Source: Eutrigla gurnardus
Taxonomy: Eukaryota > Chordata > Actinopteri > Perciformes > Triglidae
Length of the DNA stretch: 64,000 nucleotides
Direction: 5' to 3'
NCBI GenBank assembly: GCA_963514095.1
Contig: OY741264.1
Location: forward strand, 34,309,641 to 34,373,640
Shown: positions 49,801 through 59,285 of the stretch, piece by piece
How positions within the stretch are numbered: the first letter of the stretch is position 1
Layout of the letters: each line of letters opens with the position of its first letter
The notes under the pieces: model-generated
Told to the model about the DNA's origin: nothing
Database searches by the model: none
Seen by the model: only the letters and a program-made list of their open reading frames with translations
Translations under genes and position numbers: made by a program

Positions 49801-52800
49801 GACACTTTTGCTAAAGTTCACATGGCGGCTCTAAAAGAGCAGTTGAACACATGAATGTCTGATATGTTCTGAGACTCCAAGTTTTGTATTTGACTTTATT
49901 CTCAGAATACTTGTTATTTAATTAATAATGTTACTTAATTCCTCCAGTTCAATATGAAAACTGACAACAAACATAGTTGAGATGTTATTGAATTACAGTT
50001 TTCTTTGCTAGTTGGTTTAAATCAGTAGCCAGATCTTTGTTGGGACACCAGGTCTGAAGACAGACCACATAGACTGGTTCTACTGTTGTTTCTTGACTTC
50101 TCGTCCTCCTCTATCCGTCTCTGTCCATCACTCAGCCACGCTTATCCCACCCAGTACAACATCAACACAACAACAGAGAATGATCACTTTTTCTCAGTTT
50201 AAAAGTCCCCAGAAGTGACAGAAGTGTGTGTGTCTTCAGTCTGTCAGGTTGTCTCATCACAGAGGACGGCTGTTCTTCTCTGGCCTCAGCTCTGGACTCC
50301 AACCCCTCCTATCTGAGACAGCTGGACCTGAGCTACAATCATCCAGGAGACTCAGGAGTCAAGCTGCTGTCTGCTGGACTGGAGGGTCCACACTGGAGAC
50401 TGGACTCTCTCAGGTGAGGACAGGTGGACAGACATCAGACTGGACACTCTCAGGTGAGGACAGATGGACAGACATCAGACTGGACTCTCAGGTGAGGACA
50501 GATGGACAGACATCAGACTGGACACTCTCAGGTGAGGACAGGTGGACAGACATCAGACTGGACACTCTCAGGTGAGGACAGATGGACAGACATCGGACTG
50601 GACTCTCTCAGGTGAGGACAGCTGGACAGAAATCAGACTGGACACTCTCAGGTGAGGACAGGTGGACAGACATCAGACTGGACACTCAAGTGAGGATAGG
50701 TGGACAGACATCAGACTGGACTCTCAGGTGAGGACAGCTGGACAGACATCAGACTGGACTCAGGTGAGGACAGATGGACAGACATCAGACTGGAAACGCT
50801 CAGGTGAGGACAGATGGACAGACATCAGACTGGACACTCAAGTGAGGATAGGTGGACAGACATCAGACTGGACTCTCAGGTTAGGACAGATGGACAGACA
50901 TCAGACTGGACTCTCAGGTGAGGACAGGTGGACAGACATCAGACTGGACACTCAAGTGAGGATAGGTGGACAGACATCAGACTGGACTCTCAGGTGAGGA
51001 CAGATGGACAGACATCAGACTGGACTCTCAGGTGAGGACAGATGGACAGACATCAGACTGGACACTCTCAGGTGAGGACAGATGGACAGACATCAGACTG
51101 GACTCTCAGGTGAGGACAGATGGACAGACATCAGACTGGACACTCTCAGGTGAGGACAGGTGGACAGACATCAGACTGGACACTCAAGTGAGGATCGGTG
51201 GACAGACATCAGACTGGACTCTCAGGTGAGGACATATGGACAGACATCAGACTGGACACTCTCAGGTGAGGACAGATGGACAGACATCAGACTGGACTCT
51301 CTCAGGTGAGGACAGATGGACACTCTCAGGTGAGGACAGATGGACAGACATCAGACTGGACTCTCAGGTGAGGACAGATGGACAGACATCAGACTGGACT
51401 CTCAGGTGAGGACAGATGGACAGACATCAGACTGGACTCTCTCAGGTGAGGACAGATGGACAGACATCAGACTGGACACTCTCAGGTGAGGACAGGTGGA
51501 CAGACATCAGACTGGACACTCAAGTGAGGATAGGTGGACAGACATCAGACTGGACTCTCAGGTGAGGACAGCTGGACAGACATCAGACTGGACACAGGTG
51601 AGGACAGATGGACAGACATCAGACTGGATTCTCAGGTGAGGACAGATGGACAGACACCAGACTGGACATGTAGGTGAGGACAGGTTGACAGACATCAGAC
51701 TGGACACTCTCAGGTGAGGACAGATGGACTCTCAGGTGAGAACAGATGGACAGACATCAGACTGGACTCTCAGGTGAGGACAGATGGACAGACATCAGAC
51801 TGGACTCTCAGGTGAGGACAAGTGGACAGACATCAGACTGGACTCTCAGGTGATGACAGATGGACAGACATCAGACTAGACTCTCAGGTGAGGACAGATG
51901 GACAGACATCAGACTGGACACTCTCAGATGAGGACAGATGGACTCTCAGGTGAGGACAGATGTACAGACATCAGACTGGACTCTCAGGTGAGGACAGATG
52001 GACAGACATCAGACTGGACACTCTCAGGTGAGGACAGATGGACAGACATCAGACTGGACTCTCTCAGGTGAGGACAGATGGACAGACATCAGACTGGACT
52101 CTCAGGTGAGGACAGACATCAGACTGGACTCTCTCAGGTGAGGACAGATGGACAGACATCAGACTGGACTCAGGTGAGGACAGATGGACAGACATCAGAC
52201 TGGACACTCTCAGGTGAGGACACATGGACAGACATCAGACTGGACTCTCAGGTGAGGACAGATGGACAGACATCAGACTGGACTCTCAGGTGAGGACAGA
52301 TGGACAACAGTCTCTGACTGAGGAGCTGGGCTTCATGTTTACTGGTGTTTGCATGTCTTCCTGCAGGGTGGACCATGGGGGACAGCAGAGACTGAGACCT
52401 GGTGTGAGGAAGTGTGAGTATGTCTTCAGTAACTCAGCTGCTCCAGATTTGAACGTGTTCATGACTGAAATCCGATTCTAATCAGGACGTAGCGTTTGTT
52501 TCTTCGTGGCTGTAAAGATGTCGTGTTGTGTTCACACCAAACGCCACATTTTCACCTTCAATTACACACAAAGTCAACGCAGAGACGCAAACGGACGCCA
52601 ATTCCTGCCGGACGGCAACGGAGGCGAATACCCAACATTCCCGTTTTTGTGGTGTTTGTGTGAGTTTAAATATTTGAAGTGAAGAGAGAAGTTCCTGAGA
52701 CTCTGTGTCTCTAAAGCGTCTCAGCGTTGAGATGGTCCTCCTGTCGTCCCGACGTCCCTGAATCCTAAATGGAGGACCCAGATGTTGTCTCCTGGGTCTG

Positions 52801-53643
52801 TGGTCCCCCAGAGCTCTACCATAGTAGCTCACATTAGTCCACAGACCAGACCACAGTTTGGTCTGGTTTCAATCTCTACTCATTTTAGGCCCAACTGTGA
52901 TATTTTTACTACCAACGATGTCGTTTTGTAGCGTTTTTGTTTTGTTCGTTAAGGTTTTTTCAGACGGTTTCAAACGTTGACCGTTGGGTCCAGAAAACAC
53001 GTTGTTTCCATGGAAACGTAATAGAGAGTGGAGATGAGTTGTATGGGGACGTAGTTTAGTGGGAGACAGAGATGAACCTTTAGCTGCATTGTGTTTGTTC
53101 TCTCCATCAGATGTCTGTGAACTGGAACTGGACACAAACACAGTCAGCAGAGACCTCAAACTGGACGACAACAACAGGAAGGTGACATATGTGGACGACG
53201 ACCAGTCATATCCAGATCATCCAGACAGATTTGTCTCACAGCCTCAGCTGCTGTGTAGAGACGGTCTGACTGGTCGCTGTTACTGGGAGGTCCAGTGGAG
53301 AGGAAGGGTTCGTATATCAGTGAGTTACAGAGGAATCAAGAGGAGAGGAAACGACTCTGGGTTTGGATGGAATGATCAGTCCTGGAGTCTGGATTGTGAT
53401 GATGGTGATTACTATGCCAGTCACAATAACAGACATACACACATCTCCTCCTCCTCCTCCTCCTACTCCTCCTCTGATGTGGTAGCAGTGTACTTGGACT
53501 GTCCTGCTGGCAGTCTGACCTTCTACGAAGTCTCCTCTGACAAACTGATCCACCTCCACACCTTCAACACCACATTCACTGAACCTCTTTATCCTGGGTT
53601 TTTAGTCTGGTCTGGATCATCAGTGTCTCTGCGTCGTCTTTAG
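34878..53643 (+). CDS. NLRC3-like NOD-like receptor (FISNA-NACHT-LRR-B30.2), nine exons, frame intact
   Basis: Exons 34878-35005, 40423-40489, 40646-40865, 44692-46495, 48416-48589, 49531-49704, 50240-50413, 52367-52413 and 53111-53643 have GT/AG borders and agree in phase at every junction, giving 1107 codons including TAG. N-terminal peptide exons (SCVSMKSDQSMDYPIHFK; RQHQTHLDSIFM; LLEENICTFVKNELKKIQKV) lead into FISNA, then NACHT with Walker A GVAGIGKT (about residue 236) and Walker B VVFIFDGLDE (about 307), then the helical part to residue 740. Three 58-residue LRR exons follow (LSGCNLSERSCEGLSSVL; LSGCLITEDGC), then a linker and B30.2/SPRY (about 930-1106; YPDHPDRF, GRCYWEVQW, VAVYLDCPAGSL, PLYPGF). 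Family members are cytosolic innate immune sensors or regulators, massively expanded in fish. An upstream coding exon before the ATG at 34878 is possible. Introns are full of transposons. Confidence 0.9.
35847..36697 (+). pseudogene. Second, LINE-interrupted copy of the NLR N-terminal exon
   Basis: 35847-35930 repeats the exon at 34877 (same acceptor context TATTGTATCAG|GATGCAG, same CCTGGACCTGGACCTGG run, CAGCTGTGTGTCCAT). Its end (GAACAAGCTGCTGATGGAAG|GTAAGAACTG, about 36676-36697) reappears after an insert. Flanking intron DNA is duplicated too (34839 onwards vs 35812 onwards; 35006-35055 vs 36698-36750; 35300-35390 vs 36755-36845). A tandem duplication of about 1 kb followed by a LINE insertion explains it. 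The copy cannot be spliced as a normal exon. Confidence 0.75.
35931..36660 (+). mobile_element. L1-type ORF1-like fragment and associated non-coding DNA
   Basis: 35931-36090 encodes, in one frame, AKRKKKDSATDTDDRHTTEI then VSLLDSINNKLDLL, the coiled-coil start typical of fish L1-type ORF1 proteins, ending at a TAA. The rest to 36660 is decayed, with a (TTA)n/pyrimidine tract at 36535-36640. It sits between the two halves of the duplicated NLR exon. Confidence 0.5.
36845..37530 (+). other. NLR intron 1 DNA, nothing recognised
   Basis: Intron sequence between the duplicated exon block and the L2 LINE. No open frame, tandem repeat or terminal repeat stands out. Confidence 0.4.
37530..40405 (+). 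mobile_element. L2-type LINE, 5'-truncated, in NLR intron 1
   Basis: ORF2 begins within the endonuclease domain (RGGGVAAIF, LIIYRPPKYSSHFFDDF, LITKGLHVSDV, SLSDHFCVFF) and continues through RT (INNYKPISNLPFISKIIEKV, LLDLSAAFDTVDHSILLDRL, CGVPQGSILGP, CYADDTQIY) to a stop at 40197. The reading frame shifts once at about 39255-39262, just before CGVPQGS. The 3' end GCTATACAAATAAAGTTGCC then (TTGCC)n is the hallmark short tail of L2 elements. The N-terminal half of the endonuclease and ORF1 are missing. Confidence 0.92.
37548..40197 (+). pseudogene. L2 ORF2 (endonuclease/RT), truncated and frameshifted
   Basis: Two overlapping open stretches (to 39341 and 39220-40197) together cover most of an L2 ORF2. 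The only lesion between them is the frameshift near 39258. The catalytic YADD is present in the second part. The first Asp of the endonuclease active-site region is read as VITDDFNFH in place of the usual GDFN, so the domain carries at least one substitution. Confidence 0.85.
42763..44392 (+). mobile_element. Tc1-like transposon with long (over 200 bp) inverted repeats
   Basis: Flanked by TA (42761-42762, 44393-44394). It starts CACTCAACAAAAATATAAAC and ends with its exact inverse. The inverted repeats run about 230 bases with very few differences (one at CTGTCTAAATG / CATTTAGACTGAT). Long, nearly perfect arms mean a recent insertion. It carries a single-exon transposase. Confidence 0.95.
43061..44073 (+). 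pseudogene. Tc1-like DD34E transposase, one frameshift near the start
   Basis: The expected start is ATGCCACAGATGCC at 43061, but the frame from it meets a stop near 43105. A single missing base around 43090-43094 explains this. The open frame from about 43100 to 44073 is otherwise clean: two helix-turn-helix motifs (IGMLTAGMSTRSVARALN; QTVRNRLREAQLHARRP), GRP-like RRPRVTTP, and the catalytic triad FTDESRF, QQDNARPH and SPDMSPIEHVW. I count 34 residues between second D and E. The ATG at 42982 opens a longer frame, but the extra residues overlap the inverted repeat and look spurious. Confidence 0.92.
46786..47263. mobile_element. TTAA-flanked MITE, family with GGTCCACACCG ends (piggyBac-like)
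   Basis: Between TTAA at 46782-46785 and TTAA at 47264-47267. The ends AGGCGGGTCCACACCG and CGGTGTGGACTCGCCT are inverted copies with one mismatch. TTAA duplication is the hallmark of piggyBac integration. About 478 bases, no coding capacity. A relative lies at 8995-9245. Confidence 0.8.
47268..48075. mobile_element. Second TTAA-flanked MITE, sharing a TTAA with the first
   Basis: Bounded by TTAA at 47264-47267 and TTAA at 48076-48079. Its ends (GGCGCTATATGTAAGAA and the inverse of TTCTTACATATTGTACCT) are similar inverted repeats. The interior has a CT/CCCCCT tract (47340-47365) and a hairpin of GCTAACGTT/AACGTTAGC motifs near 47450-47515. The left part matches 12285-12370, a fragment of the same family. 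Confidence 0.7.
48165..48370 (+). repeat. Possible short solo LTR
   Basis: Starts TGTTGGCTCTCTGTACG, with a TATA-like AGTATAAAGAG at about 48187 and GAATAAATGC about 90 bases later. This spacing of promoter and poly(A) signal suits a compact LTR. Ends and target duplication are not clear. Confidence 0.3.
50405..52312 (+). repeat. Minisatellite of about 50 units (38-40 bp) derived from an LRR-exon splice donor
   Basis: The unit GACTCTCAGGTGAGGACAG then ATGGACAGACATCAGACTG repeats, with variants ending GACACTCTCAG, CTCAAGTGAGGATAGG or GACTCAGG. The first unit overlaps the last codons of LRR exon 3 (CTGGACTCTCTCAG|GTGAGG), so most units carry a copy of the donor site CAG|GTGAGG. It fills almost the entire intron up to exon 8. 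Short open frames in it are repeat artefacts (38 is not a multiple of 3). Confidence 0.97.
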
Positions 53644-54409
53644 GTCTGAAGTCGTGTTCACACCGAACGTGAAGCTCATTTTTTACACGCTGTGATTACA
53701 TATTACAAATTTCTTGGGGTTATAATGGATGATATAATCAGCTGGAAATCACACATATAGTCTGTTTGTACTTCATATATGTAATTTTGGTAATTTCTGG
53801 TCTTTCACGTGACAAAATCACGAGGACTAGGCTTGGCGGAACCTTCTGCTGGTACAGTTGTTTCCGACAGACGGACTTCTCTGAAACCCCCGCTAAAGTA
53901 AGCCTGATGGTTAGCCTGCCCCGGAGCAGGCTAGTTTGGTCGGATAAATTCCCATGGTTACTTAGCGGAGAGTGCCTCAAGTCACGTTGATGGAACGCAA
54001 CTCTGGCTAAAGGTAGCGAGGCTTATCGAAATTAGCCCGGCTTTGCACTTAGCGAGTTTGATGGAATACCCCTCTGGAATGTCTAATTGTTTGACTTTCG
54101 ATTTTGTTGTTGTTTTCATTCCTATTTTTATGTCTTTAATTGTTCGGAACAAATAAATAAATATCCAATCCATTCCAATCCACTTTATTTAGATCCCATT
54201 TTAACAAACACAAGGTTTTCCAAAGTGCTGCACAAGATAAAACACAATAAAAAGTACAGAATAGAAAGATAAAAGGAATCAAATAAACAGATCAGATAAA
54301 AATATGCACGTATACACATAAAATCATCAAATCAACTCCCTACATGGTGTCAGAAGACAAAGACAATCCATCCAGAGTCAATTCAAAGATGAGAATCTGT
54401 GTCTCTAAA
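53644..54409. other. 3' flank of the NLR gene: LINE scrap and unclassified repeat
   Basis: 53700-53760 encodes KFLGVIMDD-like and SWKSHI, a small L2/Rex-type RT scrap ending at a stop. 53810-54075 is a GC-richer block (CGGAACCTTCTGCTGG..., GGTTAGCCTGCCCCGGAGCAGGC) with several short inverted motifs. 54180-54330 (CCAAAGTGCTGCACAAGATAAAAC...) resembles the A-rich 3' end of a dispersed fish repeat. No host gene. Confidence 0.4.
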
Positions 54410-55345
54410 GAGTCTCAGCCAGGAACCAGATGTTGTCTCCTGGGTCTGTGTCCCCCAGAGGTCTAGATAGTAGACCACATTAGTCCAGAGACCAGACTAT
54501 GTGAGGAACCAGAGACTGTGGTCCCCCAGAGGTCTAGATAGTAGACCACATTAGTCCAGAGACCAGACTATGTGGAGGAACCAGAGACTGTCTGTGGTCC
54601 CCCAGAGGTCTAGATAGTAGACCACATTAGTCCAGAGACCAGACTATGTGATGAACCAGAGACTGTGTGTGGTCCCCCAGAGGTCTAGATAGTAGCCCAC
54701 ATTAGTCCAGAGACCAGACTATGTGAGGAACCAGAGACTGTCTGTGGTCCCCCAGAGGTCTAGATAGTAGCTCACATTAGTCCAGAGACCAGACTATGTG
54801 AGGAACCAGAGACTGTGGTACCCCAGAGGTCTAGATAGTAGCCCACATTAGTCCAGAGACCAGACTATGTGAGGAACCAGAGACTGTCTGTGGTCCCCCA
54901 GAGGTCTAGATAGTAGCTCACATTAGTCCAGAGACCAGACTATGTGAGGAACCAGAGACTGTGGTCCCCCAGAGGTCTAGATAGTAGACCACATTAGTCC
55001 AGAGACCAGACTATGTGAGCAACCAGAGACTGTGGTCCCCCAGAGGTCTAGATAGTAGACCACATTAGTCCAGAGACCAGACCAGACTATGTGAGGAACC
55101 AGAGACTGTGGTCCCCCAGAGGTCTAGCTAGTAGCTCACATTAGTCCAGAGACCAGACTATGTGAGGAACCAGAGACTGTGGTCCCCCAGAGGTCTAGAT
55201 AGTAGCTCACATTAGTCCAGAGACCAGACTATGTGAGGAACCAGAGACTGTCTGTGGTCCCCCAGAGGTCTAGATAGTAGCTCACATTAGTCCAGAGACC
55301 AGACTATGTGAGGAACCAGAGACTGTGGTCCCCCAGAGGTCTAGA
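54410..55345. repeat. Minisatellite of about 13 units (71-75 bp)
   Basis: The unit GTGGTCCCCCAGAGGTCTAG, ATAGTAGACCACATTAGTCC, AGAGACCAGACTATGTGAGG, AACCAGAGACT repeats, some units with an extra GTCT. A single older copy lies in NLR intron 8 (about 52780-52865), preceded by the same lead sequence (GTCTCTAAAG...GTCTCAGC). Confidence 0.95.
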
Positions 55346-55379
55346 CCCTTGAATGGCTGACATCATTGAAGCTGTTCTT

Positions 55380-55685
55380 CTATATTAGTTCCACATATTC
55401 TATTGTAAATGTTCCGTTTTCATAATGATGTAACGATGTCATTCTACTATCTGACTGTGTGTATTGTTCTGCACCAATCACCACGTCACATTCCTTGTGT
55501 GTGAAAACATACTTGTCAATGAAGTGTTTGTGATCGTGTATTGATCCAGAAGATCCTTCAGTGTTTGGAATGAGATCTGCAATGTATCCCCTTCCACCTC
55601 TGCTCAACTCTTCTGCATGCTTCCCTTTCTCTCTCATGTTACTCTGATGGATAGTTGAACATGAAAACAAGAAATTACTATTCAT
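55380..55685 (-). CDS. Unrecognised ORF of 101 codons
   Basis: A minus-strand ATG-to-stop frame with ordinary amino acid composition (RGGRGYIADLIPNTEG, HKHFIDKYVFTHKECD, ENGTFTIEYVELI). It could be the terminal exon of a larger minus-strand gene, but I see no neighbouring exon and cannot place it in a family. There is no promoter evidence. It may equally be chance. Confidence 0.2.
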   Translation of the reverse strand: MNSNFLFSCSTIHQSNMREKGKHAEELSRGGRGYIADLIPNTEGSSGSIHDHKHFIDKYVFTHKECDVVIGAEQYTQSDSRMTSLHHYENGTFTIEYVELI

Positions 55686-56232
55686 TGGAATTCAAATAGA
55701 GTTCATACATTTTCATTTGATGCAAGTTTTATTTTAGAGGAAGAAAAGAACAGAATAAAGTTTGTCTTCACAATCTGGCATGGTTTTCCATTTTATTGTT
55801 TTGAAATGATCTTTTTCTTTAGAAAGGCAAATTACCATCACATACATGAATTCCAATCTTAGTCATTCAAAGACAGATAAAGATGCTTCCAGGAAGTCCA
55901 TGTGATTTGGTCCATATTGGCCTTCTGGAATGTTTTTCTGACTCTTACTGGTTTTAGTTGAGAACAGTATCAGAACAGAACAGAACTGGGGACCACTTGA
56001 GACAATCCAAATAACACTCACACACACAAACAAAGGGAGGACAGGTTCACACAATGCCCAAGTACAGTCATATGAAATCACATCTAATTGGTTTTACATA
56101 CTCAGTCCATTTGGTCCAGATCCTGTAAAACCTTTCTTTTTCCACTTTGAGGGAAAAAGATCTCCTCTCCATAACATAGATCTCATAGACCATGTCCATC
56201 CATTCATCACTGGTGGGGTTCTGCTTTCAACC
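55686..56232. other. AT-rich spacer, nothing recognised
   Basis: No open frame, repeat array or terminal repeat stands out between the unknown ORF and the BEL/Pao LTR. Confidence 0.4.
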
Positions 56233-56498
56233 TGTTGCGGTTCTAACCTGTCACCTTCAGCACCCTGGACAGCGCCGCAGAGGAGCCGCGGAGAGGCCGC
56301 AGTTGAGTGCGTCTGCGCTCAGAGCTCATTAGGACCTGATGTGCGTCACCTGGGAGACGCCACTGGGAGAAGGCTACTCTCGCCACACAGAACTCTTTTC
56401 CTGCCCTTTCCCCTGATTTTAGAGTTGTTAAAGTATAGGAAATAAAGTGTACATTTTTTTACCTGCAACTTCCACTCCTCCTATATCCACACCTTACA
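56233..56498 (+). repeat. BEL/Pao 5' LTR, 266 bp
   Basis: Begins TGTTGCGGTTCTAACC and ends CACACCTTACA, two bases before a primer binding site. It contains GGAAATAAAGTG near 56440 as a poly(A) signal. The 3' LTR is not in the window. Confidence 0.8.
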
Positions 56499-56500
56499 TT

Positions 56501-56518
56501 TGGTGCCGAAACCCGGGA
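56501..56518 (+). promoter_or_regulatory. Primer binding site complementary to tRNA-Phe
   Basis: TGGTGCCGAAACCCGGGA is an exact complement of the 3' end of vertebrate phenylalanine tRNA (...UCCCGGGUUUCGGCACCA), as I recall that sequence. Confidence 0.8.
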
Positions 56519-56575
56519 GAAGAAACAAAAAGAATGCATGACAGCTGAAGACGCGGATAATAGGACAAAGCAACA

Positions 56576-58772
56576 ATGTCGAACCTGCAAAGACAAAAGA
56601 AACTAAGGGGAGCAATACGGGCCGCTACGACACGACTCTTGGACAAGATTGATCGGGAGGTTGAAAAAGAAGATCCCAGCACAGATTTGCTGGATGAATA
56701 TTTGGAGCATCTGACGGCGAGAGAAAGAGCTTTAATGGATAGTGACCATGACATTGAAGCGGAGACAGCAGGGGATGATTTGGAAGACGAGGTTAATTCA
56801 GCCTTTGAATACATGGATCGAATCATGTCAAGAAAGACCCGGATAAAACGCATCCTGAGAAATATAGACGACAATCAGAGCGCAGCTTCAGTGACTTCCC
56901 AATATTCAAACAATGAGGTGAGAAGACAAGCAGGCAAGTTGACAAAATTGGTCATTGAGAAGTTTTCCGGAGATGTTTTTGGAGCCAGTTTGAGACAGCA
57001 GTTGACAATAATGCCAGTCTAACCAAGTCTGATAAATGTACATATTTGAAGTCGTTTTTATATGGCACTGCAGCTAATGTAGTTATGGGACTTTCTTTAT
57101 CAGACCAAAATGATGACAATGCAAAGAAAATGCTTATCAGCCGATTTGGGCGTAAAGATCTCATCATAAATGCACATATGAATAAGCTATTAAATCTGAC
57201 AGCAGTAAAAAGGGCCTGGGATGTCGCAGCTTTACGCAGGCTATATGATGACATCGAGATACAAGTGTGCAGTTTAGGCTCAATGGGAGTAGTCTCTGAC
57301 AGTTATGGCAACTTGCTCTGCCCTATTCTCATGAAGATGATACCAGAAGAAATGGCTTTGCAGTTCACCCGTCAAAACGCTAGTGAAAGAGATGATGCAA
57401 ATAATGACAACACGTTCAGTGTCCAAAGCCTGATGACGTTCTTCCAAAAGGAGGTTGAAAGTCGTGAAAGAACAGCCAATCTCACCCAGAATGTGCACCA
57501 ACCAGATACAGAGAAACAATGGGAAAAGTCCTATGTGGAGAAAAGAATACGGTAAAAAAGGAGATCTTACACAGCCTCTACAGCCTCGCTTCACGCTGTC
57601 AGCGTCAGAGATGAGCCAAAGTGTATATTCTGTGGAGGAAACCATCAGAGATCTAAGAACTGTACAGAACTGACTCTTGAACTGAGGAGAGAAAAATGAA
57701 GAAAAGAAGGCAAGTGTTTTGTGTGTTTAGGCAGCAGACATATAGCGCGTCATTGTAAGACGCAGGGAATTACCTGTGAAGAATGTGGACGAAGACACCA
57801 CAAAGTAGTCTGTCCTCAATTAGCCAATCAACAAGAAGAACACACAGAAGAGAGACAAGAAAGCACACAGCAAGTTGCATGAAATATTACAGCAGATGCA
57901 GTGATAGCAAGTGTAGCTCCCAGTAGTTCTATGAGTAGTACAGTTTTACTCCAAACAGCTACCGTTTGGATAGACGCACCCACTCAAAGTCAGGTGGCTG
58001 GATGTCTTTTAGATGGAGGGAGCTCACGTAGTTTTATTCCAGAAGACATATCCAGAGCACTTAACCTGCCAATAGTAGGTAAAGAAACACTTCATGTTTT
58101 TGTATTTGGCTCCAAAACACCTCAAAGACTGACATGCAAGAAGGTGAAGGTGCGTTTAAGGAACATCAGAAATAATCAGAATATCGAAGTTCAGCTCCTG
58201 GAGACGCCCAAGGTGAGCTCTTCAATTATTAAAATGGCAAGTGAAACAATAAGAAATGATTTGGAGTCAAAAGGAATGCCTGTGGCGGATGTTCCCGTGA
58301 GAGGAATGGAATCAGAAGAACTGGGAGTCCTAATTGGAGGAGACCAGTACTGGAGAATTGTCACTGGTCAAATGGAAAAGCTGGAAGACGGACTTGTTGC
58401 GCTGGAAAGTGTGTTTGGATGGCTTGTGCAAGGAGAGGTCACCACACTGAATCTTGTCACCGAAGCTGTTGACGTTGAACTGCTGCATGTCTGTGTTGAG
58501 CAGATCAAACCCTCTCCAACCAGTTGGGCAGGTTTTGGGAACTGGAGTCACTCGGAATAGGTAAGGAAGAATTACATTCCCAGACAGATGAAACAGTTCT
58601 GAAAAGATTTGAAGAAACTGTGAAGTTTGTTGACGGCAGATACGAAGTCCGACTGCCCTGGAAAAATGAGCATGTAACTATGTCTTCAAATGATGTTACA
58701 GCTAAAAACAGATCTGATAATCTAATGAGAAGGCTTCAAATTAATCCAACTCTTTTTGATAGACATGACGCT
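56576..58772 (+). pseudogene. BEL/Pao gag-pol, frameshifted and truncated
   Basis: Starts at ATG 56576 (MSNLQRQKKLRGAIRAATTR). The Gag region (VIEKFSGDV, then WSQFETAVDNNASLTKSD in a shifted frame) is broken by a missing base near 56978 and continues to 57555 (FLYGTAANVVMGL...ISRFGRKDL). Stops follow near 57555 and 57690. Then come Cys/His knuckles (CFVCLGSRHIARHC, CEECGRRHHKVVC, 57715-57815), a BEL-type aspartic protease (CLLDGGSSRSFI, 58000-58035), and after a stop at 58560 a start of the Pao RT region (FEETVKFVDGRYEVRLPWK). The sequence ends at about 58772 (FDRHDAV), where a hAT-like terminus begins. RT core, RNase H and integrase are absent. Confidence 0.9.
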
Positions 58773-59194
58773 GTCAAGGCCGTAGCCAGGATTTTTCAAA
58801 TACCGAGGTCAATCCCAACTCAACCCTCAAAACAAAAGTCCTCCTGGCCTGAACTGCCCCCCTGACCCACCCCAAGGTCAAAAAGAAAGAAATAAGCACG
58901 AATAAAACAGATCAGTGTGGCTAATTACACTTTTATTTTCAGTAATAACTAACATGTTGAACTGCAACGTTCATTTTGTCGTTGATTGAAAAGGAAGAGG
59001 TGGAACATCAAGTGATGCTGAACATCTGGTTGTATAAACAGTCATGTAATTCTGACGTTAAGTGGATGAACATGAGGTTTTATATTAAACTGTGTGAGAG
59101 AGAAGGTTTTAACTTGATTATCATTAATTAACTGGAATGAAAATTCATGTCTTGAAATTCCTTAACATCTGTATATGGCTGGCCTGGCCTATAC

Positions 59195-59200
<6 letters not shown>

Positions 59201-59284
<84 letters not shown>
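59201..59284. repeat. (GT)n microsatellite
   Basis: About 84 bases of uninterrupted GT, with a second tract of about 22 bases at 59360-59382, downstream of the hAT transposase. Confidence 0.97.

Positions 59285-59285
<1 letters not shown>

Noticed and set aside
50228..52481. A family of short plus-strand proteins with DRWTDIRLDS-type repeats
   Set aside because: They are the 38-40 bp minisatellite read through. Unit length is not a multiple of three and each unit contains an intronic splice donor.
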